NCBI GenBank assembly: GCA_964023205.1
Contig: OZ026835.1
Coordinates: 11,056,414-11,120,413, forward strand
Direction: 5' to 3'
From: Lutraria lutraria
Lineage: Eukaryota > Mollusca > Bivalvia > Venerida > Mactridae
Length of the DNA stretch: 64,000 bases
Both the position numbers and the translations under genes were made by a program. Under the pieces are notes generated by a model that did no database searches, was not told the DNA's origin, and saw only the letters and a program-made list of their open reading frames with translations. How positions within the stretch are numbered: the stretch's first letter is position 1; each line of letters starts with the position of its first letter. Below are positions 48,925-61,784 of this stretch, piece by piece.

Positions 48925-49170
48925 ACCAAAGCTCCCCCGTCAATTTTGATATGGGCAGACCAACGCATTCCCGTCAATTTTGATGTGGGGCGGACTAACG
49001 CTCGCCCGTCAATTTTGACATGGGCGTACCAAAGCTCTCCCGTCAATTTTGATATGAGCGGACCAACGCTCTCCCGTCAATTTTGACATGGGCGGACCAA
49101 AGCTCCCCCGTCAATTTTGATGTGGGCAGACCAACGCTCTCCCGTCAATTTCGATATGGGCGGACTAATT
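48925..49170. repeat. 34-bp minisatellite, about seven copies
   Basis: Units of the form GACCAACGCTCTCCCGTCAA + TTTTGATATGGGCG repeated about seven times with scattered substitutions, GC-richer than the surroundings. The unit is not a multiple of three and no frame stays open. Confidence 0.93.
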
Positions 49171-49215
49171 TTACAACCAAACTCACCTTCCGGAAGATCT
49201 GCGACGGAAGACGAT

Positions 49216-49335
49216 AAGCATTACGGGTACCCATGTCTTCAACAAAAATCGTCGGAGCGAACATGTGCCATGCCCTGAGTTCGAACTCACTACCGCCGTG
49301 TCCGTAGTCCTAACACTCCGCACACCGGGTAAAAG
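49216..49335 (-). mobile_element. tRNA-like SINE head next to the 34-bp repeat
   Basis: On the minus strand, GTGCGGAGTGTTAGGACTAC, then a box-B-like GAGTTCGAACTCA. It does not fold as a complete tRNA by eye, so a tRNA-derived repeat is more likely than a gene. Confidence 0.45.
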
Positions 49336-50553
49336 TGCATACAGCTTCAAATCTCAAAGTCCTTTCCTTTGCAGAATAATTGTTTGTATGTGACAAGAAT
49401 CATACCTAAATACATAATATTAAATAATGAATATTGGAAGCGACTTCTAAATTTTGATACTATAAATAGAATTTAAATGGAGACACCGTGGGCAGTGGAT
49501 AAGCAAACACAAAGGATGGAGATATTGATTGAGCACGAAATTACATTTAATACAAATTACATCGCGAGAGGCATTTTACATCATAGTTGTAGTGCATACA
49601 CACATATATAATCGTTATTCATATACGCAAAATGCATAGTTGATTATTTTTTTGTAAATATAACAATGTATGTACTAGCATTTATTTGAATTATATTTGC
49701 AATTGATTTTGATTATGTCACACTGTCTGTTTATACTAAATCATTATTATGTCCTCGTGCATTTGTGAAGGCAAAGGAATTAATAAACTTATCTATCTAT
49801 ATAGAATGTAATCTGTTCCTTAAAATAACAATAATTGATTACTCTGCTAATGTTTTAACACTCTTCGTCGAATAATTAAGCAGCTTATAAGCGCTCGATC
49901 TCATTATTAAATAAACAAAATGAAAGCTTTGGCGCAATCATACAGCGTATGATAATATGAGAGACAGTACTCATAAATAATGCATGCCAAACGAGTTTTG
50001 GCTACAATTCGAAGATAAAAATACTAAAGCTACATATTCCGTTCTATACATTTCATACATGTGCGTATTAAAACAACTATTTATTTACACTATATAAGTG
50101 TATCTAAAACAATAGAAGTCATGATACGCTATAATAATGATCATAAATAAAGTCGATGAAATATTGAGGTTTCTTATAATCTATATCTTTCATGATATTA
50201 CACATAGCTATATTATATTTCATTATTTAAAACATTCAGTAAACTAGTAAGTTCTTATATTTATACCTCGTTTTATTTTGTTAATATTATGTACTATATT
50301 ACTCATATTGTCATGTAAATAACATGAATTCAATTTGAAAGGAAACTTTTATTATATAAATACGTTTTATCGCAGAGTTATGTTTCGCGTAGGCACAATA
50401 AGTATGGCAATTGTTATATAGCAATCTACAAGACACGGTATTCGAAACGTTTTACCATTTAAACAAAATATACAAAGCCTGCTTGAATACAAGTATGACC
50501 ATTCATACGGACCGTCTATTTTATAGACGGATTTTACTTTTATCATGACATAA

Positions 50554-50745
50554 CTAAGAGTTACAGTAGTTATATTTATAGTAGTTCCCTTCTAAATAAA
50601 AGCCACAAATAATGTCATTTTTATCAACGTAAGCTATTTGTGAAGTATTATTATGTCTATATTTATAACCTAATTCTAATTCTGTTTTATACCCAAACGT
50701 TGTCCAATTAGGATTTACAGAGATATTTCTGCTGGACATTCTCAT
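50554..50745 (-). CDS. Short unidentified open frame
   Basis: 63 codons with two N-glycosylation-like sites (NWT, NTS), many Tyr and a Cys near the end (ICGFYLEGNYYKYNYCNS). A hydrophobic MLIVSIVVLSTG lies upstream in a different frame, so a decayed or spliced small secreted protein is conceivable. No family recognised. Confidence 0.2.
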   Translation of the reverse strand: MRMSSRNISVNPNWTTFGYKTELELGYKYRHNNTSQIAYVDKNDIICGFYLEGNYYKYNYCNS

Positions 50746-50834
50746 GGGGTTTTGTACCAGTCGATAAAACTACTATGGATACTATTAGCATGAACAGCGA
50801 TAAGTTTTCTGATTGTATGCACAAAGTAAAGTAC

Positions 50835-51000
50835 AACCTCTCCAGAGCGACCCTCTCTTGAGCAACAATCTTCTTTCAACTACAGCATAATATTTTCCCA
50901 CTGCAAATTTTAACTTCTTATATAACCTCTCTAGAGCAACAACCTCTCCACAACAGCATAATTTTGCTACTCCCAAAGGTTGTTGCTTTATGGAGGATAC
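50835..51000. repeat. GAGCAACAACCTCT-type dispersed repeat
   Basis: The inverted counterpart of 46100-46225, with repeated CCTCTCYAGAGCRAC blocks. It explains the minus-strand frame 50785-51012. Confidence 0.55.
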
Positions 51001-51014
51001 ACTGACAGTCAAAC

Positions 51015-51180
51015 CAGTGGTTACTTCCGACTAAAGACCACCCTGTAAATTAAGGTCAATCTTTTAAAAACCGCCATCGATTTTTTAGAGCAAGATGACC
51101 TCGGATTAAAGGTAATCTTTCAATAAATGCTATATTTGGTTATTCCCAAGGTTGGCCTTTGCTGGCAGGTTTGACTGTAC
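51015..51180 (-). repeat. Dispersed repeat family R
   Basis: Reverse orientation with TTTTAAAAACCGCCATCGAT and GGCAGGTTTGACTGTACA at the end. Confidence 0.7.
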
Positions 51181-51989
51181 ATCCAATGCTTAATTACTTC
51201 TTGATTGTTTGGACATGAAAACACAGTAATATACAAGTTGAGAGGACTGTTTTAGATTGTAATTGCCAGGCTGATTGTCGTATTTATTGGATATCGTGAC
51301 TAGTTTTAGAAATTCAGTTTTAGTTACATCATTCTTATCGTAATATTGACATGCTTGCTGCTATAATTTCCGTTTTATGTATGTAATAACTAAAATACTG
51401 ACAGAAAGAATTCCATTGTCGGAAATATATCCATATATTCTAGATTTGTGTTCCAAAGGTCGCGTAGATGTTATGTAACATTGTTTATGTATCGATGAGA
51501 ACAAGACTTTATGCCATACGTTGGACATAGTATCGAATCCTAAAAAAGTTTTTTAGACCATCCTTAAAAACACGTTGACTGGGGTTACGCAATCTACTGA
51601 AGACAATCGGCCCAACCCATTAATTGTTGGCCTCTTTGAATTTGTTTTAGTATGAAATAGCGATCTGACGTAATTTAGGTTCAATGTGCATTTGTAAATA
51701 ATAAATCGTTTAAACTTTAAAGTCATTACCATCCTGCCTACACTGCCAATTTTTCGCGTAGGGTTACACCAAACAAACCTTTTTAAGGAGGGCGCTTTTA
51801 AGCACTTTTTAGCAGAAATTGGTGACAAAAAAGTTGAAACATATCTGGAACACAAAAAACGATTGTCAGAAAAATGTGTCTTACCGTTCTTCCCAATTGT
51901 AAAATAATATTACTAGTACTATATATGACCTCATGTGTGTGAAACCGCGCCCCCGTTAAGTTACACATTTTCTGTTCGAAACAAATGTC

Positions 51990-52600
51990 AAATTAATGTT
52001 GTTCGCACTATGCCGCGTTTCCACTGCATTGGCACAGCATTTTTACAAGAGAACGCTTACATGTTTCGTGAAAAGTGTGATGTCACGGCGTCCTCACAGC
52101 GCCAAGGCGTTGCACACTACGGAGCTCACATGGCGTTCTATCGCGTTCCTTTGGAGTTTTTTTTGCGCTCTCCCGGCACTTCCACTGCGTGCACTGCGCG
52201 TTCGTATAAGTGCACTAAAGACGCAGTCACATCTTTGAGTAAGCCGTACAATCTACGTGCAAACACCACCGGCAACCATACCGCTTGTACAGCGACCTTT
52301 GTGCGCGCCCGCATAACTCCTGTAGGTTAGTAGGAAACCTCACAGCGCAGTTGTGGCGACCTTACGGTGACACCACTGCGCTCCTATCAGAACGCAAAGC
52401 AATGTTATTTGTTGTATGCATGCTCAATGTGCACGCTGTCATTATGCGTTCTGTGTTATCTCAACGCGTCTACAGACGATGCCACAGCATTGCTGCAGCG
52501 ATGCTTTCGATCGTACAGCGCACACCTCAGCGTTCTGCATTTTTCTTGAACGCCGTGGAATAGCCGTACGAACGCGGCCCAGGCGTTCAATAAGGAAAAT
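51990..52600. mobile_element. CpG-rich, GC-elevated block, probable non-autonomous DNA element
   Basis: Sharply richer in G+C and CpG than its neighbours, with repeated GAACGC/GCGTT and TTCCACTGC motifs and GCCGCGTT at the left against AACGCGGC at the right. Several overlapping short frames (51935-52330, 52285-52563 and others) look like shadows of the composition. No transposase motif is seen. Confidence 0.5.
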
Positions 52601-53009
52601 ATCACATGGAGATCATGATTGGATATGATTTACAATTTTACATGATGAATCCAAAACAACACATTGTAACACAAAGTCGCAAATAACGAAAAGTAAAGTA
52701 CTAACCTTTCCCTTATTCATTTGTTTCGAAAAGTATACAAACGAAGCTTCATATTCCTGCAAGTGTTGGATCAAAGCATAAGACAAGAATTATATTCAAT
52801 ACATCGCTTTTATAAATATTTTTGGGTCAATGTTATTACAATATTGTGTGAACAGAGAAATAAAGAAAAACAACACACACAAATTATATAGGTTGATAAC
52901 CTTCTTATGATCCTAATGTTTTCTTGACTTGTATGTGTTTGCGTGTAACATTCATATAAATAAATTGCACGAATGGACAAAGAGTTTAAATCAAGCAAGC
53001 AGTGACATG

Positions 53010-53123
53010 AGGCCGGTTCGATTGGACTCTCGTAAGAAGAGAATACGCTCTAAAGTTAGAAAACAGTTCGGAAGAGCTCTGCCTCTTCCGACAGCTCTTC
53101 CGTTTAACCAATCGAACCGGCCT
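53010..53123. mobile_element. Short MITE with perfect 16-bp TIRs and ATG target repeats
   Basis: 114 bp beginning AGGCCGGTTCGATTGG and ending with its exact reverse complement. ATG flanks both sides (53007-53009 and 53124-53126), as expected of a 3-bp target-site duplication. The interior holds a second GGAAGAGCT/AGCTCTTCC inverted pair. It is non-coding. Confidence 0.85.
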
Positions 53124-53702
53124 ATGATCTCATATTGAAACAACTATCGTCCACAAATGGTGTGATTTGTCGTTACTGACAGAGAAAATACATGGTTTGA
53201 ATATTTAACAAACTGTTGATGTTTAGCAGACAGACACGTAATTGATTTGCAAGGTTCACAAATGTTAAAAGCGATGGTGTCAGGTATTGGGATGGCATAT
53301 TGCAGACATACAATATAGTTGAACGTTTTTGCATAAATAAATCACGAGTTGACCTTTTAGTGTTGTGTTATATCAAGAAAACAGGCTTAGTTGTTAAAAT
53401 TCGCTACTGTCGGTGATTGTGACATTTGACGAGTGACAAATGTGCTAGATTTCTGTTTGATTCACGTGATTCTTTGTGTAAATATTAATCAAAGATTTAT
53501 TCCGTACCTGTCAGTGCAAAATTTAAATGCAGACAACTGTTGAAAGAAATCTATATTAATTATTCACGTGCTAATTACACACGTGACTGAATTTATTTGA
53601 TGCCACTGGTCACACATAATGTGTTACGAAATCCTGCTAGCATAATATGTTTATTGTGCGATATTTTATAAATGCTAATACAGTTTACAAAGAATAATCA
53701 AA

Positions 53703-53775
53703 AACGGTCTTCAAATAATGGCCTTCATCACAGGGTGGCCTTTATTCGTAGGTGCTGCTAACATGTGTTTGAATA
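53703..53775 (+). repeat. Dispersed repeat family R, fragment
   Basis: Only one arm remains (GGGTGGCCTTTATTCGTAGG followed by GCTAACATGTGTTTGAAT). Confidence 0.55.
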
Positions 53776-56700
53776 TACATACATGTAAATATCCTTTTCG
53801 CTATTATCGTCTTACCAAATACTAATTTCTAATAACGCAAAATTGGGTTTAATTTTTTTCAGCTTATTCACAAACCCCTATTCAATTTGAACACTACGTA
53901 AATGTCACGACCCCATGGTAATATGATAGACTAAATAGTAATCGTTGGTTTACAAAACAATGCAGAATAACATTTGATCGATTTTCTTATTCTCCAGTTT
54001 TATGGCTTCTTTTACCTTTGTTAGATAACATAATTTCATTAATGGTGATTAAATCAATTAGTACCTACAGTTCGTTGATTACAATTACTGTTGCCGCAAA
54101 TGGATGTTACGTGTGAGTAGATCAAAAAGATATCTATTGATAATGGATATTATTATCATACTCATGTATAGTACGAATGTACACAACTACTTCTACTTAA
54201 CATTAATTGCGGTATTTTCTTTTGAAATCAGTGAATTACCTCTGATAGTAAATGATGGTTCCGGTTGTGCGTAACTAATTAGGGAATTGACTTCAGTAAG
54301 CCAGCAGTTTGAGTGTCAGCATTTGTTTGGACTCCAAAGTATGTATAGGTTATCTTCGGTCGGTATTATGCCATTCGAAGATACCTGTAAGTGTTTATGT
54401 TTTCACGTTTTTTGTGACGATTGATTTATCAATCGTACACAGTGCTTTTGTTTAAACAAATCCAATCAAAACAAGACAAAACAAACGACACTCAAAACAG
54501 AACAACACGAAAAAAACACAGAACAAAACGAAAAAAGCCGAACAAAACCGAATGCACCTTTATTTAATTTATTTTCCAAGAAATGCTCTTGAAAGTTGGA
54601 CTATGCGTTTCTAAAACCAATATTGTGTTCAGTAAAGACATTATGTTGCTTACGTTCGTTTTCTATTTGTCTCTCCAATATCTCCTTGGCGTAACCCGGT
54701 AGTGGAAATATACAGAAGGTTGAAATGTATGTTTTTGTTGTTTTTATTTATAAATAATTTGGTTGATGATCATAATGTTTACATATCCTATTCTCAGACG
54801 AGTTTCCACTGCGCTAAGACAAAAACAAAAAATGTTACGTGAATCACTAGTTCATGGCTGCATCTACAGTTTTGATCTTAGACAAAATATCAAAATATGA
54901 GTAGATTTCAAAACATTGAAGAAAATAATTGGCGGCCCTGTATATTCTGAATGGAATGATAAGCAAATGTGTTATCCTAATAATGACACCCTGTCACATT
55001 TTCTAAGGAGAGGGAGTGTTGTCAGTTAAACAAATTCACATTTCTTTCAGGGTGCTATTAAAGCACATCATCACAGAAATAGTAGCGTCTTAACACGTCG
55101 TGGGTATTTGTATACCATTGTAATCTTACATTTTATCATATAACTGATAGTCTGGCTCGAATAGTCATTATACGTATTTATAAGCAGCACTCCAATATTG
55201 CACTATTAGCATCTACTTACAAATACGTAAGCGAGATTTCTCACAATATAGCACTTTCAAATAAACATGTATGGAAGAGTCTGAATGAAAGAGATTTCAC
55301 CTAATACAACACCTTTCAAATAGCATTTTTATAAGCGTCTGAATACAAGAGATTCCACATTATACTACACCATCAGATAAGCGTATTAATGAAAATACAA
55401 CACATCTAATAAAAATGCAAGCACCTGAATGAAAATTTAGTCCAACGGACCTATCACAGCACAGAAAAAGTGTTTGCTAAAACACGTAATTCCCAGTTAG
55501 CCGTTGTAAAAACATACAGTATTACCTGTGACCTGAGTCTGATAGATCTCTCATAATGTTGACTGTGAAATTTTACGACATGAATGACCATTGTAACATT
55601 ATAAAGGTGACACGTTTGTGTTTATTACGTTAGCCTGCTCATTGAATATTCTGCATTCGTAAACAAGGTGTTTTGGATTGAAATTAGAGTGTTATCATGG
55701 CTGTATGTTGGTGCTTCTTTTCTGTAAATGGTTACTGGTAGATAATTAATTACTTGTCGAGTGCGTAATTTAATGACTGTTATGTTCGCTTGATGAATCG
55801 GTTAAATGTAATGAAAGATAAAAACCTTTAACAACCCTCTTAGAAAATCTCATGAAAAGCTGATTAAAATTTACTCACTAACAAATAGGCATGCCACTCT
55901 CTAAACACAACATTGTCTCAATCAAAGAAATGATCATATTAGTTAACCAGGTGTCTGATTTGGTCTGGGACCATCATACATGAACATATATATACATGTT
56001 TAATTGCAGATTATTGTCTTCTTGTTGGACGTTCTGTTTAAATTTGTGAATGGAATAAGTATCGTTTATTTGTCTAGGGAATCTGCAATACAATGTAATA
56101 TTGAGTCCTTGATTTGACTTCCATTTCGTTAAAGATGGCATTTCAGTGACGGCATTTCAGGGTTTTATAAAAAAATGGATATTGTTGAGAATCCGATAAA
56201 AAATAAGTATGTTTTACCTACCCCACGACAAGGCAATTTTTCAATTCAGTGGCCTAAACACATATTCAAAAACTCATAATTCACTTGCTGTATATTCTAA
56301 TCGCTGAGTTTCTTTTGGTGATCAGATGGGGGAACATAAATCAAAGTACCCATACCTCACCCTACAAAGAAATTCAATTTTGACCGCTTTCAGCAAAACC
56401 TTCAAAGCTTTGGTTACCTCGGGGCCTGGACACTGTTTTCGCCAAAAGAACCAATTTTCGGATTTCAGATTGAACGTCTGGTCATATTTAAATTCAACTT
56501 CTCATATTGTAGAGTTTAAATTTAAAGTGATCAATTATGAAAAATTATTAGTTACACTCTTCAGTCTTGTTTTTTTCTCTTGATCGTGAAATATTAAAAG
56601 TAACAGTTTTCTAACATTTTTCTCATTTTGAAATAATGCGCAACATTTTGTTAAGAGCTCTGTCTCATAAATTGCACAAATATTTGGGAAAAAATCGCCA

Positions 56701-56980
56701 GCTTAAGAAAAAAAGAAATTGAAACACCTCACACGTTATTTAATTAAGGAGCAAAATTCGCAAGCTCTATAATTTTCAAGAAAAATATCCGAAGAACTAT
56801 GCAATTGCTGTAACCTCGAGGTTAAAACACACACAAAAAAAATCAATCACGAATCTAAATTCTGCTATGCAATGAATTCACAGCCAAAGGAGTGTCATTT
56901 TAATTAAACTGGAGTGTTATTAAATGCAGTTTCGGTTTCAGATCGACAGCTTAAGCATTTTAGGTTCAAATTCAGGAAAA
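53776..56980. other. Gene-free stretch
   Basis: AT-rich sequence with one A/C-rich repeat. The plus frame at 56326-56583 has no domain or splice context that I can support. Confidence 0.5.
54470..54545. repeat. (CAAAA)n-like A/C-rich repeat
   Basis: Imperfect AAAACAAA/GAACAAAACGAA units, strand-asymmetric (almost no T). Confidence 0.75.
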
Positions 56981-57202
56981 TGCCGCCTTGACAAAGAAAG
57001 ATTGGCTTTTATAGGCGATTAACAAAATTTACTCATAAGTTGACATCCTGTTTAACAGAAGATAATTTGACAGCGAAAATAACTATGCTTCGTTTCAATC
57101 TCTGAAGAAGACTTGGTGTTTTGACTCAACCAGTACGAAAAGAACCGTATGATTGTTATCATGTTTGTTGCATTCTTGTCTTGTTTTGTTCGGTATAATA
57201 AA

Positions 57203-57322
57203 ATAAATATCACATCCCACATAGGGTGACAGAACGTAATGTTCACCCTTGACAAAATAATGGTATTACTTGTCTCGGGTGAACATTACGTTCTATCACC
57301 CTATGTGGGATGTGATATTTAT
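57203..57322. repeat. Hairpin-forming inverted repeat, 46-bp arms
   Basis: Arms 57203-57248 and 57277-57322 are reverse complements with one mismatch (GTGACAGAAC against GTGATAGAAC), separated by a 28-bp loop. It may be a compact fold-back transposon; no target duplication is obvious. Confidence 0.9.
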
Positions 57323-57329
57323 ATATTAT

Positions 57330-60300
57330 TGGTCTTCTATAAACAAATATCGCACGTAATTTACACATTTTTGAACAACGATTACCACTCTGTATATAGG
57401 AATATATTACAACAAATAGCCCTAAAATCACTAGAAATATATTATGTAGGGAACCGTGCCTCTGTTTTTTATAACGTTGTCGGCTCGTTAGATACTTGAC
57501 TTTAAAGAATTTCCTTACCCGAAACCCCGCTGTTTATTACGTAATACGCCATTGATAAAAAATGAAAACAATTATCAACATCCTGAGGCACGATTCGCTA
57601 GATTAAAATTTCCGCTCCAAAATACCGAAACCCGCTTTGAAATCCGTCATCAAATAAGACGGCAGTGTTAATTCGAAAATGACACCTTCTGTGTTTTTTA
57701 AGCTGAGCAATTAACAATTAAAGTGTCGGATCATTATCGTCTCATGAAATCAACGAATTTGAAACACCCCATTCAATTTTGATAGCCAATCAAAATCGCT
57801 TATGTTTACGGTTCAATAATTGACATCACGCCCAGGTTTGATGTCTGGTAAGAGATTTTATAACAAAAGTTTGGCATTAATGAATTTATAGTATCATATC
57901 GTACCAATACAATGCGCATTACGTTAGAGATGTTTAACGCTGATAAGGAAAAGTCGATAAAGGGGTGTAGTATCTATCGCAACAAAACACCGTTTTTGAG
58001 CGTTCGATTTGATTTATTTGTTGCTTGGTATTAAAGTATGATATTTAATCTTTGTAAATAAGGTAAAATATCATTTTGCCTTATTTTGGTGATTTTTACC
58101 AAGCCAGATAAGTTAAAAAGTGATTTCATGAAATCATACATGATAAAATAATAACGAAAGCTACTTGGTTACAGTCGTTGTCGGTTACTGTACTTGTCTT
58201 AAATCTCGAAAGCCTTGTCCAAAGGACGGTTATTTGTTGAATCCGCTTAAATTCATTTCGTTAATTAAGGTATTGTATTCTAAGACTAATGCCAAACATC
58301 ATTATCTCATAATGGAGCGGACATATTTGGAAAAAAAATTGTACGTTTCCATGAAAGCAAATGATTTACCACGAGATTTTAAAAACAACTAGATTCCATT
58401 GATTTAGTTTCCTTTTGCATTGATGCCAATGGGAGTAGGTCATTTTTAAAGAATAAAAAAGGGACATCCTTTTCAATGAAAATTCATGATAAAAAGATGC
58501 AGTAGTTTAGCACATTATCAATCTAATTTAATAGAGACAAATAGATGTCACCATGTAATACCTACATAAATTTACATTTTCATCAAGGAGAGACACATGC
58601 ATTTGTTAAAAATAGTGTCATAAAATTTGGTACGTAAAGTAACTATCAAAGAATACATGAAAATTGGTCTATACTATTTTTGTAGTAGTAATATATTTGT
58701 TTATCATTAAGTAAACATGTCAGAAAAGTACAGTTTTAGGTTTGGAATACCTTAATGCCCTCATTGAATAATATTTTGTCACGTACTAAGTACACTGTAT
58801 AAGCTCAAAATACCGGTATATAATACTGTTGTCAAGAAACAAAAACATATAAAATGATTGAACGTTAACAGAGGTCTGCACTCGATTAATCATTTATAAG
58901 CTGATCAACAGTTCTTTGAGAGGTGAACTGATCTAATATATCATTCTCTAGAAGCTAGCTTTCCCGTGAAGACAACACTATTATAATAAAAACAAGGAGC
59001 AGTGAAAGCTTAGAAAATGATATATAGATAAATTTTTATTTTGGATTTATACCGATGGCACATCATAACAATACATATATATATACATACATGATACTAT
59101 TATTATACCAAGCGAACAGTATATGAGTAAGACTAACAAACTTCGTAGACAAACAAACAATCCCTGATTCTGTATCGTCATCCAGGATTAGTGCCTCACT
59201 TGATATTGATTTTGTGTTACCTTATCCATAATCACCCATGATTTATACGTTCCTATAAAACTTTTAAAATAAACTCAATAACCTTACAACTTAGCAATTA
59301 TAAATAATGAAAATATCCGTTCTTCATAACAACAAGTCCATTATCTGCTGAGAACATTTAAAATGACAGACAATAGTATCAAAGATAATGGTCTAGGTAT
59401 AATGGGTTCCCTTTGAGAATAAACCGACAGCCCACATAGTTCACATGGATGATTAAGTTTGATTAGAACACACGCTGTTTGATTCATGGACTTATTATTT
59501 TTTATATTGCATTTGGCAAAAGGCCAGAAAAAATGTGCATCCGGTCACAAAAATCAGGGTAAGTAAGTCGCTAAATGTTCATACTTTTTATCTTAACATA
59601 TTATAGTTCGTACTTCGGTGCGATCCATTCATTTATATTGTCGTGCGTTGGTTTTAGAAGCTTTAGAATCGACGCCAACGAAATGGGATCGGTCGGGTCA
59701 GCGGGAACACGATTACATGACTTTATATTTCACGTAGTCGACAAAACTAGGAGTGGTTGAATCACCGTTTGACGCACGCAGTTATTTTGTTTCTCATTGA
59801 TAATACTTTTAGTCCAACTGAAACGATATGGAGAAAAGGTTGTATGTGATGCATTAACACTAACATTGTGTAGCCCCTAACAACCGATAAAAATCATGAT
59901 ATGTCAAACACCAAACTGTTATTATGATACCATCGACGGATACCTGCGGTCGCTGCCTCCGCTCGATGTTATGATACATGAGATCGTCAATCACGAATAT
60001 ACCAAACATTACCAAATGTACAAAAACCTTAACGTACTGAACAACTTGAATATGTAGCTGAGTATGTTAAAGCAGCATTAACTCATACATATGAAAGAAC
60101 ACTCTTTGTATTACCATAGTGGGTGTGTGCTTCGACCAACAAAGGTTGTGCGACGGAGCAATTAAAGGGGTTTACCGAAAATTTCAATATCCACGTTTGT
60201 ACGGCTATGGATATACGAAACTGCTATGCAAAGTGCCATCGTTTCAGTGTTGATAATATTTCCAAACTACTGTCTAATTCATTTGAATAAGACACATGAT

Positions 60301-60340
60301 GTTCTTACGTGGCTAAAGAACTCTCAACTACAATCGAGCC
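57330..60340. other. Gene-free stretch
   Basis: AT-rich, with a diverged family G repeat near 59575-59745. The frame at 58165-58392 (SRKPCPKDGYLLNPLKFISL within it) follows a TTGGTTACAG acceptor-like site but matches nothing I recognise. Confidence 0.45.
59575..59745. repeat. Dispersed repeat family G, diverged
   Basis: Contains AGAATCGACGCCAACGAAAT and GGGATCGGTCGGGTCAGCGG, aligned with the copies at 24490 and 47400. The frame 59575-59760 is a by-product. Confidence 0.45.
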
Positions 60341-60342
60341 TG

Positions 60343-60508
60343 CATTAGCGGTCCCCTCTGAATAATGATCTCCCTCTAAATAAAGACCATTCTTTTAAAA
60401 CTGTCAATGATATTCGGAACAAATGACCACAGAGTAAAGGTCACCTGTCAATAATGGCAACATTATGTCTTTCCAAAGGGTGGCCGTTGTTCACAGGTTT
60501 TACTCCAT
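60343..60508 (-). repeat. Dispersed repeat family R
   Basis: Reverse orientation with TTTTAAAACTGTCAATGATA and CACCTGTCAATAATGGCAAC. Confidence 0.68.
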
Positions 60509-60953
60509 TTATGAAACAGCCACACTGCTGCTTAGTTTCAATGTTGAAATACTTCATTAATGTTATTACATTAGGTAAGTGAAGTACGTGACTTTTTGCT
60601 TACCTCATACCGCTTCAGTTTGTCATGTTTTTAATTGTTTCCAATGCTGAAATAAATTAGTGTTGCAAGTAAAGCCCGCTTGGGATGGCATATATTTTAA
60701 CTATGATTTGACACTATTGATGTACACACCCACAGAAATAAAAAAAGAGATGGAACTATTAAAATGGCATTGTACCATCGGCATGAATGCCAATGGAATG
60801 GATTAAACACACGTTAATCCTTTAATGATTTCGATTTGCAATTATAATCACATCGTTTACCAAACCGTTTTTTTACAAGTTTGTTCCTTTGTTAACATAC
60901 AGCGTTCGAATAATGTTAATCGACAACAACATCAATGACGTATCCGGGTATGT

Positions 60954-61402
60954 AGTGTGGGGAATCCACGTGACCTAGTGACGTCACAATGTTATCGTTA
61001 CAAGTGCGTTTTCTGTCAATTAAACTAGGAAAACAATCACGTAAGTGCATTATTTTTCGTTTTCGTCTAAAGCCACATAACTGTTGCAACTCCTTACATT
61101 AAGGGCTACCTCCGGTTCAATATTATATAACCGTTTTCTAAAATACTCTTGTAAAAATAACGTTCATTTTCATAACACTTTCAAACGGTTTGGACAAGAA
61201 AAGCAAAAAAGTAGAGGGCCTATAGTGACAAAATCTGAACTGGAGGTAGTCGTTTATGTAATGAGTTGCAACAGTTATGTGGCTTTAGAAGAAAACGAAA
61301 AATAATGCACTTACGTGATTGTTTTCCTAGTTTAATTGACAGAAAACGCACTTGTAACGATAAAATTGTGACGTCACTAAGTCACGTGGATTCCCCACAC
61401 TG
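60954..61402. mobile_element. Fold-back element with ~140-bp inverted arms
   Basis: The left arm (about 60954-61097) and right arm (about 61262-61402) are near-perfect inverted copies, starting GTGTGGGGAATCCACGTGAC on the left. The loop edges also pair (CTACCTCCGGTTCA near 61107 with TGAACTGGAGGTAG near 61238). Open frames at 61084-61305 and 61266-61460 are by-products of it. Confidence 0.85.
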
Positions 61403-61640
61403 CGGGTACTGGACACTACAGCATTTTGACAAGGAAGGGTTTCAGATGGTCGATTTATAAACGATACAAGTTGACATGTTTTTGTGTGCCGAAGTCGGTC
61501 GTAATTTCGGACCATACTTGTATAAAAATAATTTAAAATAAATAGGTAAACATTTGCTTATTTGAAAAGGCTATCGTTACGGCAGTAGTAATCATGCATA
61601 CATTATGAAGGTATAGAAAAATACTTCGACTAATATTTGC

Positions 61641-61770
61641 AGCCACTTCCGAAAAATGCCAACCCTGTGAATAAACGCCATTCGTCTAAAAACTGCCATT
61701 GATTATTCAGCAAAAAATAACATCCGAATGAAAGCCACCTGTCAATAAAGGTCATTTTTTTCTTTCCATT
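61641..61770 (-). repeat. Dispersed repeat family R
   Basis: Reverse orientation with CTAAAAACTGCCATTGATTA and CACCTGTCAATAAAGGTCAT. Confidence 0.68.
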
Positions 61771-61784
61771 TTAGCGTTAGCAAA

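Noticed and set aside
49216..49335. Functional tRNA gene on the minus strand
   Set aside because: Only a box-B-like motif is clear; the cloverleaf stems do not pair convincingly by eye.
51935..52628. Group of overlapping plus-strand frames up to 131 codons
   Set aside because: Several frames are open at once because of the GC-rich composition; no family resemblance.
61084..61515. Three frames of 62-73 codons
   Set aside because: Created by the fold-back element.
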